Positions 18,185 to 26,118 of a stretch of DNA of 64,000 nucleotides are shown here, one piece after another (position 1 is the stretch's first letter; each line of letters begins with the position of its first letter). A program made the position numbers and the translations under genes. The stretch lies in NCBI RefSeq assembly GCF_003054025.1, contig NZ_QBKG01000001.1, positions 310,001-374,000 of the forward strand, given 5' to 3'. The notes under the pieces are model-generated. The model was not told the origin of the DNA, searched no databases, and was given only the letters and a program-made list of their open reading frames with translations. Origin of the DNA: Capnocytophaga leadbetteri (GTDB lineage Bacteria; Bacteroidota; Bacteroidia; Flavobacteriales; Flavobacteriaceae).

Positions 18185-18725
18185 CTTAGAGGGTTTATCT
18201 TTCTTTCAACTCAAAGAGAATTACCCTATCAAACCTTTTGACTGTGAAGATGATGATTTGAATGATTTCCTGTTCAATAAAGCATTATTGTATCAAAAAG
18301 AACTACTCGCTACCACTTTTATCGTTGAAGACAAAGAGCGCACTTTAGGTTACTATAGTGTACTGAATGATAGTTTGCAACTCAAAGAAGAGGACTTTCC
18401 GTCAAAGAGCAAATACAAGAAGTTTCTAAGCCATCTAATTCCTCACCCTAAGCGACATCTAAAAAGCGTACCTGCTGTAAAGATAGGGCGCTTAGCCATT
18501 GATAAAACGTATAAAGGCAAGGGATTAGGAATGATTTTTATTCGCAATGTTATACGTGATTGCGTTGAATTAAACAGAAAGATAGCTTGCAGACTTATCA
18601 CAGTAGACGCCTATAAAGGAGCTTTAACTTTTTACCAAAAGTTAGGTTTTGAATTCCTAACAGAAAAAGATAACAATGAAGACATTCGCCAGATGTTCTT
18701 TGATTTAACAAACCTTGATAATTAA
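18168..18725 (+). CDS. GNAT acetyltransferase, possible toxin of a type II module
   Basis: The 185-residue protein has the GNAT acetyl-CoA site KIGRLAIDKTYKGKGLG (residues 105-121) and the terminal FYQKLGF motif (155-161). The N-terminal part (IKPFDCEDDDLNDFL, LGYYSVLND) is typical of the TacT/AtaT-like branch, whose toxins acetylate aminoacyl-tRNA. Close relatives with other substrates exist, so the toxin function is an inference from the branch and from the overlapping small upstream gene. It ends with TNLDN, close to an octamer array. Confidence 0.75.
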   Translation: MLKKNSLEGLSFFQLKENYPIKPFDCEDDDLNDFLFNKALLYQKELLATTFIVEDKERTLGYYSVLNDSLQLKEEDFPSKSKYKKFLSHLIPHPKRHLKSVPAVKIGRLAIDKTYKGKGLGMIFIRNVIRDCVELNRKIACRLITVDAYKGALTFYQKLGFEFLTEKDNNEDIRQMFFDLTNLDN

Positions 18726-18763
18726 AATATTGCCAAATTGACAAATCGACACATTAGCAAAAT

Positions 18764-21388
18764 ATGACAAAATACAATCCCACTGAATTAGAAGAAAAAT
18801 GGTATGCCTATTGGCTTGCCCATAATTATTTTCACTCTACGCCCGATGAGCGTACGCCTTACACCATTGTTATTCCACCCCCTAACGTTACAGGGGTGCT
18901 CCATATGGGGCATATGCTCAACAATACTATTCAAGACGTGCTTATCCGTCGTGCTCGCCTCAAAGGCTTCAATGCTTGCTGGGTGCCGGGTACCGACCAC
19001 GCTTCTATTGCAACGGAGGCCAAAGTGGTAGCTAAACTCAAAGAACAAGGCATTAAAAAATCCGACCTTACTCGCGAGGAGTTCCTCGTACACGCATGGG
19101 AATGGACACACCAATACGGGGGGGTAATCCTAGAACAGCTTAAGAAATTGGGCTGCTCTTGCGACTGGCAGCGCACCAAATTCACTATGGACGACGAGCT
19201 TTCAGCTTCCGTTATCAAAGTCTTTGTCGATTTGTATAATAAGAGACAGATATACCGCGGTCACCGTATGGTAAACTGGGATCCAGAGGCTAAAACTACC
19301 CTTTCTGACGAGGAGGTAATTTATGAAGAGCGTCAAGGATTTTTATATCATTTGAAATATCAAATCGAGGGTACGAATGAGTACCTCGTAATTGCTACAA
19401 CACGCCCCGAAACCATTTTTGGCGATACGGCTATCTGCATCAACCCTAATGATGAGCGTTGGCAGCACCTCAAGGGCAAAAAGGCGATTGTGCCTATCTG
19501 CAACCGCGTAATTCCGATTATCGAAGATGAGTACGTTGATGTAGAGTTTGGTACAGGGTGCCTCAAGGTAACCCCTGCACACGACCCTAACGACAAGGTC
19601 TTGGGCGATAAGCACCAGTTAGAAGTGATTGATATTTTCAATGACGATGCAACCCTTAACAGCTACGGTTTGCACTATGCAGGCAAAGACCGCTTTGTGG
19701 TGCGCAAAGAGATAGTAGCCGAATTAGAAGCAAAAGACTTACTCGCTAAGAAAGAAACCTATACTAACAAAGTGGGCACCTCAGAGCGTACCAAAGCGGT
19801 GATTGAGCCTCGCCTTTCCGACCAGTGGTTCCTCAAAATGGATACCCTTATACAGCCAGCTATCAAGGCGGTGTTAGAAGACGAAAGTATCAAACTATAT
19901 CCTAAAAAGTTCGAGAATACCTATCGCCATTGGGTAGAAAACGTACGCGATTGGAATATCTCACGCCAATTGTGGTGGGGACAACAAATTCCTGCTTACT
20001 ACTACGGCGAGGGTAAAAACCAATTTGTAGTAGCCGAAACTAAGGCAGAAGCCCTTGTGTTGGCTAAAGAAAAGAGCGGCAATGCACATCTTACCGAAGC
20101 CGATTTGCGCCAAGATGAAGATGCTCTTGATACTTGGTTCTCGTCTTGGTTATGGCCAATGAGCGTGTTCAATGGTATTTTAGAACCTAACAATCCTGAA
20201 ATAGAGTATTATTACCCTACCAACGATTTGGTAACAGGCCCTGATATCCTTTTCTTTTGGGTAACCCGAATGATAGTAGCAGGCTTCGAGTACAAGGGGG
20301 CGCGTCCGTTTAGCAATGTGTACCTCACCGGATTAGTGCGCGATAAGCAGCGCCGCAAGATGTCAAAATCTTTAGGTAACTCTCCCGATGCACTCAAACT
20401 CATTGCCGATTATGGTGCCGATGGCGTGCGTGTGGGGCTCTTGCTCTCATCGGCAGCTGGTAATGACTTGTTGTTCGACGAAGCCCTTTGCCAACAAGGG
20501 AAAGGCTTTGGCAACAAGCTGTGGAATGCCTTCCAATTAGTAAAAGGTTGGCAAGTCGATACAGTCAACCAACCAGCAGCCGCTCGCCTTGCTTTGCAGT
20601 GGTTTGAAGCCAAGTTCAATGCGGTGCTTACTGAGGTAGAAGACCATTTTGAAAAATATCGTATTTCCGATGCACTAATGGCTATCTACAAACTTGCTTG
20701 GGACGATTTCTGTGCGTGGCTTTTAGAGATGGTAAAACCCGAATACGGCAAACCGATGGATAAAGTCACTTACGAGGGCGTAGTAGCAGCTTTTGAAAAC
20801 TTGCTAAAACTCCTTCACCCCTTTATGCCATTCCTTACCGAGGAAATATGGCAAAGTTTAGCCCCTCGTACCCCTGAGCAGGCTCTTATCGTGGCTATTT
20901 ATCCCGCTGTACAGCCCTACGACGAAAAACTGTTAGCCGAATTTGATTTTGCAGCCGAAGTGATAGCGGGCATCCGTACGGTGCGCAAAGAGAAGAATAT
21001 ACCGTTCAAAACACCGCTTAGCCTTTCGGTATTAAACAAAGAGCAAGTAAGCAGTCGTTTCGATGCGGTCATTACCAAAATGGGCGGACTTGAGGCTATT
21101 GCCGAAGTAAGTGCTGCTATAGAGGGGGCAATGTCTTTCCGTGTAAAAGCTAATGAGTACTTTATCCCAATGGGGGGAGCGGTGAATGTAGAAGAAGAAC
21201 TTAAAAAACTACAAGAAGAACTAACCTATACACAAGGCTTTTTAGCATCGGTACGCAAGAAACTTTCTAATGAAAAGTTTGTAAATTCAGCACCAGCTCA
21301 AGTAGTAGATACCGAGCGCAAAAAAGAAGCCGATGCACTCGCTAAAATAGCAACTATTGAAAAAGCAATAGATACTTTATCAAAATAA
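18764..21388 (+). CDS. valS: Valyl-tRNA synthetase
   Basis: The 874-residue protein is a class I aminoacyl-tRNA synthetase. The HIGH motif appears as HMGH (residues 47-50, in [15 protein letters not shown]) and the KMSKS loop at 532-536 ([13 protein letters not shown]). A CP1 editing domain lies between them ([24 protein letters not shown]). The C-terminal part holds the anticodon-binding helical domain and a final coiled-coil arm (about 805-874), as in bacterial ValRS. It charges tRNA-Val in the cytoplasm. dapD follows after six bases and is probably co-transcribed. Confidence 0.97.
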   Translation: MTKYNPTELEEKWYAYWLAHNYFHSTPDERTPYTIVIPPPNVTGVLHMGHMLNNTIQDVLIRRARLKGFNACWVPGTDHASIATEAKVVAKLKEQGIKKSDLTREEFLVHAWEWTHQYGGVILEQLKKLGCSCDWQRTKFTMDDELSASVIKVFVDLYNKRQIYRGHRMVNWDPEAKTTLSDEEVIYEERQGFLYHLKYQIEGTNEYLVIATTRPETIFGDTAICINPNDERWQHLKGKKAIVPICNRVIPIIEDEYVDVEFGTGCLKVTPAHDPNDKVLGDKHQLEVIDIFNDDATLNSYGLHYAGKDRFVVRKEIVAELEAKDLLAKKETYTNKVGTSERTKAVIEPRLSDQWFLKMDTLIQPAIKAVLEDESIKLYPKKFENTYRHWVENVRDWNISRQLWWGQQIPAYYYGEGKNQFVVAETKAEALVLAKEKSGNAHLTEADLRQDEDALDTWFSSWLWPMSVFNGILEPNNPEIEYYYPTNDLVTGPDILFFWVTRMIVAGFEYKGARPFSNVYLTGLVRDKQRRKMSKSLGNSPDALKLIADYGADGVRVGLLLSSAAGNDLLFDEALCQQGKGFGNKLWNAFQLVKGWQVDTVNQPAAARLALQWFEAKFNAVLTEVEDHFEKYRISDALMAIYKLAWDDFCAWLLEMVKPEYGKPMDKVTYEGVVAAFENLLKLLHPFMPFLTEEIWQSLAPRTPEQALIVAIYPAVQPYDEKLLAEFDFAAEVIAGIRTVRKEKNIPFKTPLSLSVLNKEQVSSRFDAVITKMGGLEAIAEVSAAIEGAMSFRVKANEYFIPMGGAVNVEEELKKLQEELTYTQGFLASVRKKLSNEKFVNSAPAQVVDTERKKEADALAKIATIEKAIDTLSK

Positions 21389-21394
21389 TAACAA

Positions 21395-22210
21395 ATGGAA
21401 CACTTAAAACAATTAATAGATGAAGCGTGGGAAAATCGCTCACTGCTTCGCGAGGAAATCGTACAGCAGACTATCCGCGAGGTCATTCACCTCTTAGATT
21501 TAGGTCAGCTACGGGTAGCCGAGCCTACTGCCGATGGCTGGAAAGTCAACGAATGGGTAAAGAAAGCCGTAGTCTTGTACTTCCCTATTCAGAATATGAA
21601 ACCTGTAGAAGTGGGTATTTTTGAGTATTACGATAAAATTCCGCTCAAGCATAATTACGATGAGAAAGGCGTGCGCGTAGTGCCACCAGCAGTAGCGCGT
21701 CGCGGTGCTTTTATTGCCAAAGGCGCTATACTAATGCCAAGTTATGTCAATATCGGCGCGTATGTCGATGAAGGTACTATGGTCGATACGTGGGCTACAG
21801 TGGGCAGTTGCGCTCAGATAGGCAAGCACGTACACTTAAGCGGAGGCGTAGGAGTAGGAGGGGTGTTAGAACCCTTGCAAGCAGCTCCTGTAATTGTTGA
21901 AGACGGAGCTTTTATCGGCTCGCGTTGTATCTTGGTAGAAGGAGTGCGTGTAGGCAAAGAAGCCGTGCTTGGGGCTAATGTAGTGCTTACCTCTTCTACT
22001 AAAATCATCGATGTAACAGGTAGCGAACCTAAGGAACTCAAAGGGTATGTACCCGAACGTTCAGTCGTTATCCCTGGTAGTTACACCAAGCACTTCCCAG
22101 CAGGCGATTACCAAGTGCCTTGTGCCCTTATCATCGGGCAGCGTAAAGCCTCAACCGACAAGAAAACATCACTAAACGATGCCCTTAGAGAATACGGAGT
22201 CTCTGTCTAA
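21395..22210 (+). CDS. dapD: Tetrahydrodipicolinate N-succinyltransferase
   Basis: The 271-residue protein is a left-handed beta-helix acyltransferase: hexapeptide repeats run from about VVPPAVARRGAF through VGSCAQIGKHVHLSGG to EDGAFIGSRCILVEG. It matches DapD in length and in the C-terminal segment KHFPAGDYQVPCALIIGQR. The enzyme succinylates tetrahydrodipicolinate in the lysine and meso-diaminopimelate pathway, which supplies cell-wall cross-links. It sits six bases after valS and has a clear terminator behind it. Confidence 0.95.
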   Translation: MEHLKQLIDEAWENRSLLREEIVQQTIREVIHLLDLGQLRVAEPTADGWKVNEWVKKAVVLYFPIQNMKPVEVGIFEYYDKIPLKHNYDEKGVRVVPPAVARRGAFIAKGAILMPSYVNIGAYVDEGTMVDTWATVGSCAQIGKHVHLSGGVGVGGVLEPLQAAPVIVEDGAFIGSRCILVEGVRVGKEAVLGANVVLTSSTKIIDVTGSEPKELKGYVPERSVVIPGSYTKHFPAGDYQVPCALIIGQRKASTDKKTSLNDALREYGVSV

Positions 22211-22225
22211 TAATTAAATAATAAT

Positions 22226-22256
22226 AAAAAAGCTGCCAATTAAGGCAGCTTTTTTT
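22226..22256 (+). terminator. Terminator after dapD
   Basis: AGCTGCC and GGCAGCT arms with a short AT loop, flanked by A- and T-runs. Confidence 0.88.
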
Positions 22257-22304
22257 AGTTATAGCTTAGAATTTATAACTAAGCATTAAAAGTTGTAATT
22301 ACCT

Positions 22305-22336
22305 ATTCCCCCTTTGGAGGGGGATAGGGGGAGGTT
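22305..22336. repeat. G/C-run hairpin repeat, copy 2
   Basis: CCCCCTTTGGAGGGGG with a following AGGGGG block, ending at the holA stop codon. Same type as 17337-17369. Confidence 0.65.
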
Positions 22337-23346
22337 TAGTTCATTATCATCATCAGTTCTTTTAGTAGGTCAGCGGGGGTAGTACTCGCAGCCCCTACGC
22401 CTTTGCTCTTCACATCTATCTCTCGCAAGCCCGCCATTATAGCACTCACTTTCTTCATTGGGTAATGTTGGGCAGCACTATGCAGGTCTTTTACATCAAA
22501 AAAAGTAGCTTTAGTAGCCGCCATTACATTCTTTTCGCTCACATCGGTTAGGCTATGGTAAATTAATAGCTTCTGAAAGAATCCATATAGTACAGTCAGG
22601 GTCACCACCAACGGATTATCTTTAGGGTTTTCAGCAAAATGTTTAATAATACGCGCTATTTTCACCTTATCATTGGTGGCAAAAGCACTTTTCAGTTCGA
22701 AGTTGTTAAACTCTTTGCTAATGCCTATATTCTTCTCTATAATATCCGGAGTTACTTCGGTGTTTGCAGGTACGATAAGAGCTAATTTATTTACTTCATT
22801 TTCAATGCGGCTGAGGTCATTTCCTAAGAAATCAACTAACATCTGAGTAGCTTTAGGCTGTATGCTTAAGTGCTTCTTTTTAAAAACATCTGGCAAAAAG
22901 CTGCTTATTACTTGGTTTTCATATAGCTTTTTGCTTTCCATTACCACACAATCTTGGTTTTTTCCCAAACTCTTTAGTAGTTTCTTGCGTGCGTCTAACT
23001 TCTCGTATTTATAGCAAAATACTAATACGGTAGAGGCGGTAGGATTTTCAACATAAGGCACTAATTGCTCGATACTAGCCCTAAGGTTTTGCGCTTCTTT
23101 AATGATAATCAATTGGCGTTCAGCCATCATCGGGAAGCGGCGTGCATAGTCTATAATAGTAGGCACCGTCACGTCTTGCCCGTATAGTACTAACTGGTCA
23201 AAACCCTTCTGGTCTTCTTCCAAAAGGTGCTTTTCTAAGTAGTTAGCCACTACGTCTATGAAATAAGGTTCCTCGCCCATCAAGAAATAAATGGGGGCAA
23301 TAATTCCTTTCTTTATATTAGCAATAATATTTTTTACTTCTTTCAT
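22336..23346 (-). CDS. holA: DNA polymerase III delta subunit
   Basis: Start 23346 (MKEVKNI) is preferred to an upstream in-frame ATG at 23361 because the TATTTTTG box lies only 4 bases before it. This gives 336 residues. The protein shows the AAA-like HolA pattern: PIYFLMGEEPYFID near the N-terminus, central FLGNDLSRIENEVNKLAL and a C-terminal helical collar region. HolA opens the beta clamp as part of the clamp loader. The start codon lies inside a 16-bp inverted repeat shared with the divergent neighbour, and the mRNA is probably leaderless. Confidence 0.9.
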   Translation of the reverse strand: MKEVKNIIANIKKGIIAPIYFLMGEEPYFIDVVANYLEKHLLEEDQKGFDQLVLYGQDVTVPTIIDYARRFPMMAERQLIIIKEAQNLRASIEQLVPYVENPTASTVLVFCYKYEKLDARKKLLKSLGKNQDCVVMESKKLYENQVISSFLPDVFKKKHLSIQPKATQMLVDFLGNDLSRIENEVNKLALIVPANTEVTPDIIEKNIGISKEFNNFELKSAFATNDKVKIARIIKHFAENPKDNPLVVTLTVLYGFFQKLLIYHSLTDVSEKNVMAATKATFFDVKDLHSAAQHYPMKKVSAIMAGLREIDVKSKGVGAASTTPADLLKELMMIMN

Positions 23347-23390
23347 AGTGCAAAAATACAAAAAATATTTCTACTTTTGCACTATGAAAG
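23340..23390. promoter_or_regulatory. Symmetric divergent promoter with 16-bp inverted repeat over both start codons
   Basis: The arms 23340-23355 and 23375-23390 are perfect reverse complements. Each contains the end of a -7 box (TATTTTTG at 23358-23351, TACTTTTG at 23372-23379), the tetramer CACT and then ATGAAAG of the gene. Transcription from such boxes normally starts a few bases downstream, which here is at or next to the ATG. Confidence 0.8.
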
Positions 23391-23839
23391 AGCTAAATTT
23401 TAAAGCCTACGAGTTTAGAACCAAAAAAGCGGATGGTAAATGGTGGATTTATGATATTATCAGACGCAAATACGTAGTGCTACAACCAGAGGAGTGGGTG
23501 CGACAACACGTGTTGCACTTTTTAATAGAAGAAAAAGGCTACCCCAAATCATTGATAAATGTAGAAAAAGCCTTGACAGTGAACGAATTGACTAAACGTT
23601 ATGACGTGGTCATTTACACGCGGCGAGGCGATATTTTCTTAGTGGTAGAATGCAAAGCCCCCAACGTGTCGATTACTCAAGATACTTTCGACCAAATAGC
23701 CCGATACAACTTGGCGCTTAAGGCTACTTACCTAATGGTAACCAACGGAGTATCACATTATTATTGCCAAATGGACTATAAGCTGGGGCAGTATCTTTTC
23801 TTAAGAGATTTACCCCATTATGGCGATTTTCAACTATGA
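23384..23839 (+). CDS. HsdR N-terminal-like (HSDR_N_2) nuclease-fold protein
   Basis: Start 23384 is preferred to 23291, which would lie inside holA; this gives 151 residues. The second half has the pattern KRYDVVIYTRRGDIFLVVECKAP, with Asp and Glu-x-Lys placed as in the PD-(D/E)xK nuclease core found at the N-terminus of type I restriction HsdR subunits. No helicase or methylase genes are nearby, so this is not a restriction system. I recall stand-alone members beside holA in other Bacteroidota, with no known function. It overlaps the next gene by 4 bases (ATGA). Confidence 0.8.
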   Translation: MKELNFKAYEFRTKKADGKWWIYDIIRRKYVVLQPEEWVRQHVLHFLIEEKGYPKSLINVEKALTVNELTKRYDVVIYTRRGDIFLVVECKAPNVSITQDTFDQIARYNLALKATYLMVTNGVSHYYCQMDYKLGQYLFLRDLPHYGDFQL

Positions 23840-24789
23840 CTATAGCTATCGTTATTCTTAATTGGAACGGGCAGCAGTTGCTCGAGCGTTTCCTCCCTAC
23901 TGTCCTCACGCACGCGGCGGGTGCCCAAGTGTATGTGGCGGACAACGCTTCTACTGACGGCTCAGTAGAGTTCCTGCGCACGCATTACCCACAGGTCTCG
24001 ATACTACAAAACCCTACTAATGAGGGCTATGCGGCAGGCTATAACCGCGCGTTACAGCAGGTGCAAGCCGATGTCTATTGCTTGCTAAACTCCGATGTAG
24101 CTGTCACTGAGGGGTGGTTGTCTCCGGTGCTTAAATGCTTTGAAGACCCGCAGATAGCAATGGTACAGCCCAAAATATTAGACTATAAACGCCCTACTCA
24201 TTTCGAGTATGCAGGGGCAGCAGGCGGCTATATCGATAAATACGGATTTCCGTACTGTCGGGGGCGACGCTTACAGCAGGTAGAGGAAGACAGAGGGCAG
24301 TACGATGAGCCTTCGCCTTGCCCGATATTCTGGGCATCAGGAGCCTGTTTGTTCGTCCGTTCGACTGTTTTTCACGCTTTAGGGGGCTTCGATGCCGACT
24401 TTTTTGCCCATCAAGAGGAAATCGACCTCTGTTGGCGTGCCCATCATAGGGGACATAAAGTAGTTTGCTGCCCTCAAAGCGTGGTTTATCATGTTGGGGG
24501 GGCGACCCTTTCGGCTACTAATCCACAGAAAACGTACCTAAACTTCCGAAACAGTCTGCTAATGTTGCTCAAAAACCTCCCAGCACGCTGCCTATACCGC
24601 AGACTTTTTGTGCGTATGCTCATTGATGGAGCTGCAGGGGCTTACTACCTGTTCACCGGCAAACCTCGCCTCACGTGGGCAGTATTGCGAGCCCATTTTT
24701 ACTTCTACCGGCATTTTAGCAAATTCCAACGCAAAAGACCCCCTTATACTATTGAAGATTATTACCAGAGAAAAAGCATCTTTTGCTAA
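23836..24789 (+). CDS. Family 2 glycosyltransferase
   Basis: The 317-residue protein is a GT-A fold enzyme: IVILNWNGQQLLERFLP at the N-terminus, VADNASTDGS (nucleotide binding), LNSDVAVTEG (DxD-like metal site) and the later GGFDADFFAHQEEIDLCWR motif with the catalytic acid region. This rhamnosyltransferase-like branch usually makes cell-surface polysaccharide or lipopolysaccharide; the acceptor cannot be inferred. The C-terminus has an amphipathic basic stretch and no clear membrane anchor. Translational coupling to the upstream gene is likely. Confidence 0.9.
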   Translation: MTIAIVILNWNGQQLLERFLPTVLTHAAGAQVYVADNASTDGSVEFLRTHYPQVSILQNPTNEGYAAGYNRALQQVQADVYCLLNSDVAVTEGWLSPVLKCFEDPQIAMVQPKILDYKRPTHFEYAGAAGGYIDKYGFPYCRGRRLQQVEEDRGQYDEPSPCPIFWASGACLFVRSTVFHALGGFDADFFAHQEEIDLCWRAHHRGHKVVCCPQSVVYHVGGATLSATNPQKTYLNFRNSLLMLLKNLPARCLYRRLFVRMLIDGAAGAYYLFTGKPRLTWAVLRAHFYFYRHFSKFQRKRPPYTIEDYYQRKSIFC

Positions 24790-24808
24790 CAAACCTACTT
24801 TTTTCACC

Positions 24809-24889
24809 GAACGATGACCGAATGATGACCGAACGATGACCGAACGCTACCCCCTTCTAGCGACTAACGACTAACCACTAGCGACTAAT
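24809..24889. repeat. 11-bp array followed by a 7-bp array
   Basis: Four units of the type ACCGAACGATG (24809-24852) are followed directly by four or more CTARCGA heptamers (24857-24889). They fill the space between the glycosyltransferase and the next promoter. Confidence 0.8.
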
Positions 24890-24932
24890 GTTAAACTATT
24901 GTTAAACTTCGAAAGGTTATTATTTTATTTTA

Positions 24933-24940
24933 TATCTTTG
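24933..24940 (+). promoter_or_regulatory. -7 box upstream of the DUF3829 lipoprotein gene
   Basis: TATCTTTG, 29 bases before the start codon. No -33 motif at the usual distance. Confidence 0.5.
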
Positions 24941-24969
24941 TGGCATTAATAAATAATAAAAAAAGACAA

Positions 24970-25893
24970 ATGAAAAAGATTATTTTCGCTTTGGCTGTAG
25001 TAGGGGCATTCCTTACAGGCTGTAATTCAAATGGTTCGAAAGCAAACGGTGCTGACGAAGTAGGTGGTAAAGACCAAGCTAATGAAATTATTGGCTTTTA
25101 TAACGATGCGTTAGAAGCGTCAAGAAACTATAACAAAAGTGTTATAGAGCGAGGGGTAGATTACCTTGAGGATGCTGATGAGTATGTGCAAAAAACATTA
25201 AAAAACAATTGGGCTAGCAGACCAATTCTTGTTGATACATATCACGATTTTGGTGATAAATCAAAAGCAACACCTTCTGATGCTTTTGGCGATAAAAAAG
25301 AGGTGATTGCTAAAGATTTTAGTGAACTTAAAAAACACGCTGAGGAAGTAAAAAAGCTCTTAAGCGAAGTAAAATCACACTTAGAAAGTGAAGACTTTAA
25401 AGATGATAAAGGAGCTAAATTCGCTGAACTTAAACAAAAAGCAGAAGTTGAAATAGAGGCATTTCAAAAACTACGTACCAAACTTTTTGGCGAAATGGAT
25501 AGTATCGTAGAAAAAGCAGAGGGTATCATCCTCGAAGACCACCCTCTAAAAGAAAACATCTTATCATCTAAGAAGTTATTGGCAGTAGCAGGCGAATTTA
25601 TTGATGAAGTAGTAGCACAATCAGAGGCTGAAAAGGTAAATGTTGATAAATTAGACGCGGCTTATAAAGCAATTGAAACCCAATTGGCTAACAACCAAAA
25701 GATAGAGGTAAAAGATGCTTCAGCTAAATCTAACTACGAAAGACTTAATAAAGAAGGTGAAGATTACCTTGGTGCTTTGCGCAAATTTATCCGCGACACT
25801 AAAGAAAAGAAAAAATTTGATCAGAATGGCTTCAACCAAGTAGATAGCGCTTATCAATCTTTAGTAAGTGCTTATAATAGCTTTGTAAACTAA
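24970..25893 (+). CDS. DUF3829 family lipoprotein
   Basis: Start 24970 is chosen because it gives a standard lipoprotein signal peptide (MKKIIFALAVVGAFLTGC, lipidation Cys18); an upstream in-frame start at 24940 falls on the promoter. The mature part (about 289 residues) is charged and almost entirely helical, with NEIIGFYNDALEASRNYN at the start and a conserved-looking C-terminal segment ending SAYQSLVSAYNSFVN. This matches the DUF3829 (YiiG-like) family, whose role is unknown. Single gene with its own promoter and terminator. Confidence 0.75.
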   Translation: MKKIIFALAVVGAFLTGCNSNGSKANGADEVGGKDQANEIIGFYNDALEASRNYNKSVIERGVDYLEDADEYVQKTLKNNWASRPILVDTYHDFGDKSKATPSDAFGDKKEVIAKDFSELKKHAEEVKKLLSEVKSHLESEDFKDDKGAKFAELKQKAEVEIEAFQKLRTKLFGEMDSIVEKAEGIILEDHPLKENILSSKKLLAVAGEFIDEVVAQSEAEKVNVDKLDAAYKAIETQLANNQKIEVKDASAKSNYERLNKEGEDYLGALRKFIRDTKEKKKFDQNGFNQVDSAYQSLVSAYNSFVN

Positions 25894-25918
25894 GTGTAAA
25901 AACTAAATAATGATATAC

Positions 25919-25952
25919 AACTGCTGTTTTCTTCAAGAAAGCAGCAGTTTTT
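25919..25952 (+). terminator. Terminator between the DUF3829 gene and rpoC
   Basis: AACTGCTG and CAGCAGTT arms with inner pairing, then a T-run. It separates rpoC from the gene before it. Confidence 0.85.
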
Positions 25953-26009
25953 ATATTCTGAAAATCAGTGCATTAAAAACTTTTTGAAAAAAACAATATA
26001 AAAAAATAG

Positions 26010-26039
26010 TTGTTAATTAAAAAAATAGTTGTACTTTTG
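26010..26039 (+). promoter_or_regulatory. rpoC promoter
   Basis: TTG at 26010-26012, 19-bp spacer, TACTTTTG at 26032-26039, which fits the Bacteroidota consensus. Confidence 0.75.
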
Positions 26040-26055
26040 CACGATATTTTGTAAT

Positions 26056-26097
26056 TAGGCGTTATCAGGCGGGGGTCTGGTAGGGTCTGAATAACCT
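26056..26097 (+). promoter_or_regulatory. Structured rpoC 5' leader
   Basis: The 70-base leader is unusually G-rich for this window. GTTATCAG (26061-26068) can pair with CTGAATAAC (26087-26095, one bulge), enclosing two direct copies of GGGTCTG. A role in controlling rpoC expression is an inference. Confidence 0.4.
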
Positions 26098-26118
26098 TAT
26101 TTATTTCACCATAACAAT

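Noticed and set aside
23384-24789. Possible restriction or defence island around the HsdR-N-like gene
   Set aside because: No methylase, helicase or other defence gene is nearby; the flanking genes are holA and a glycosyltransferase.
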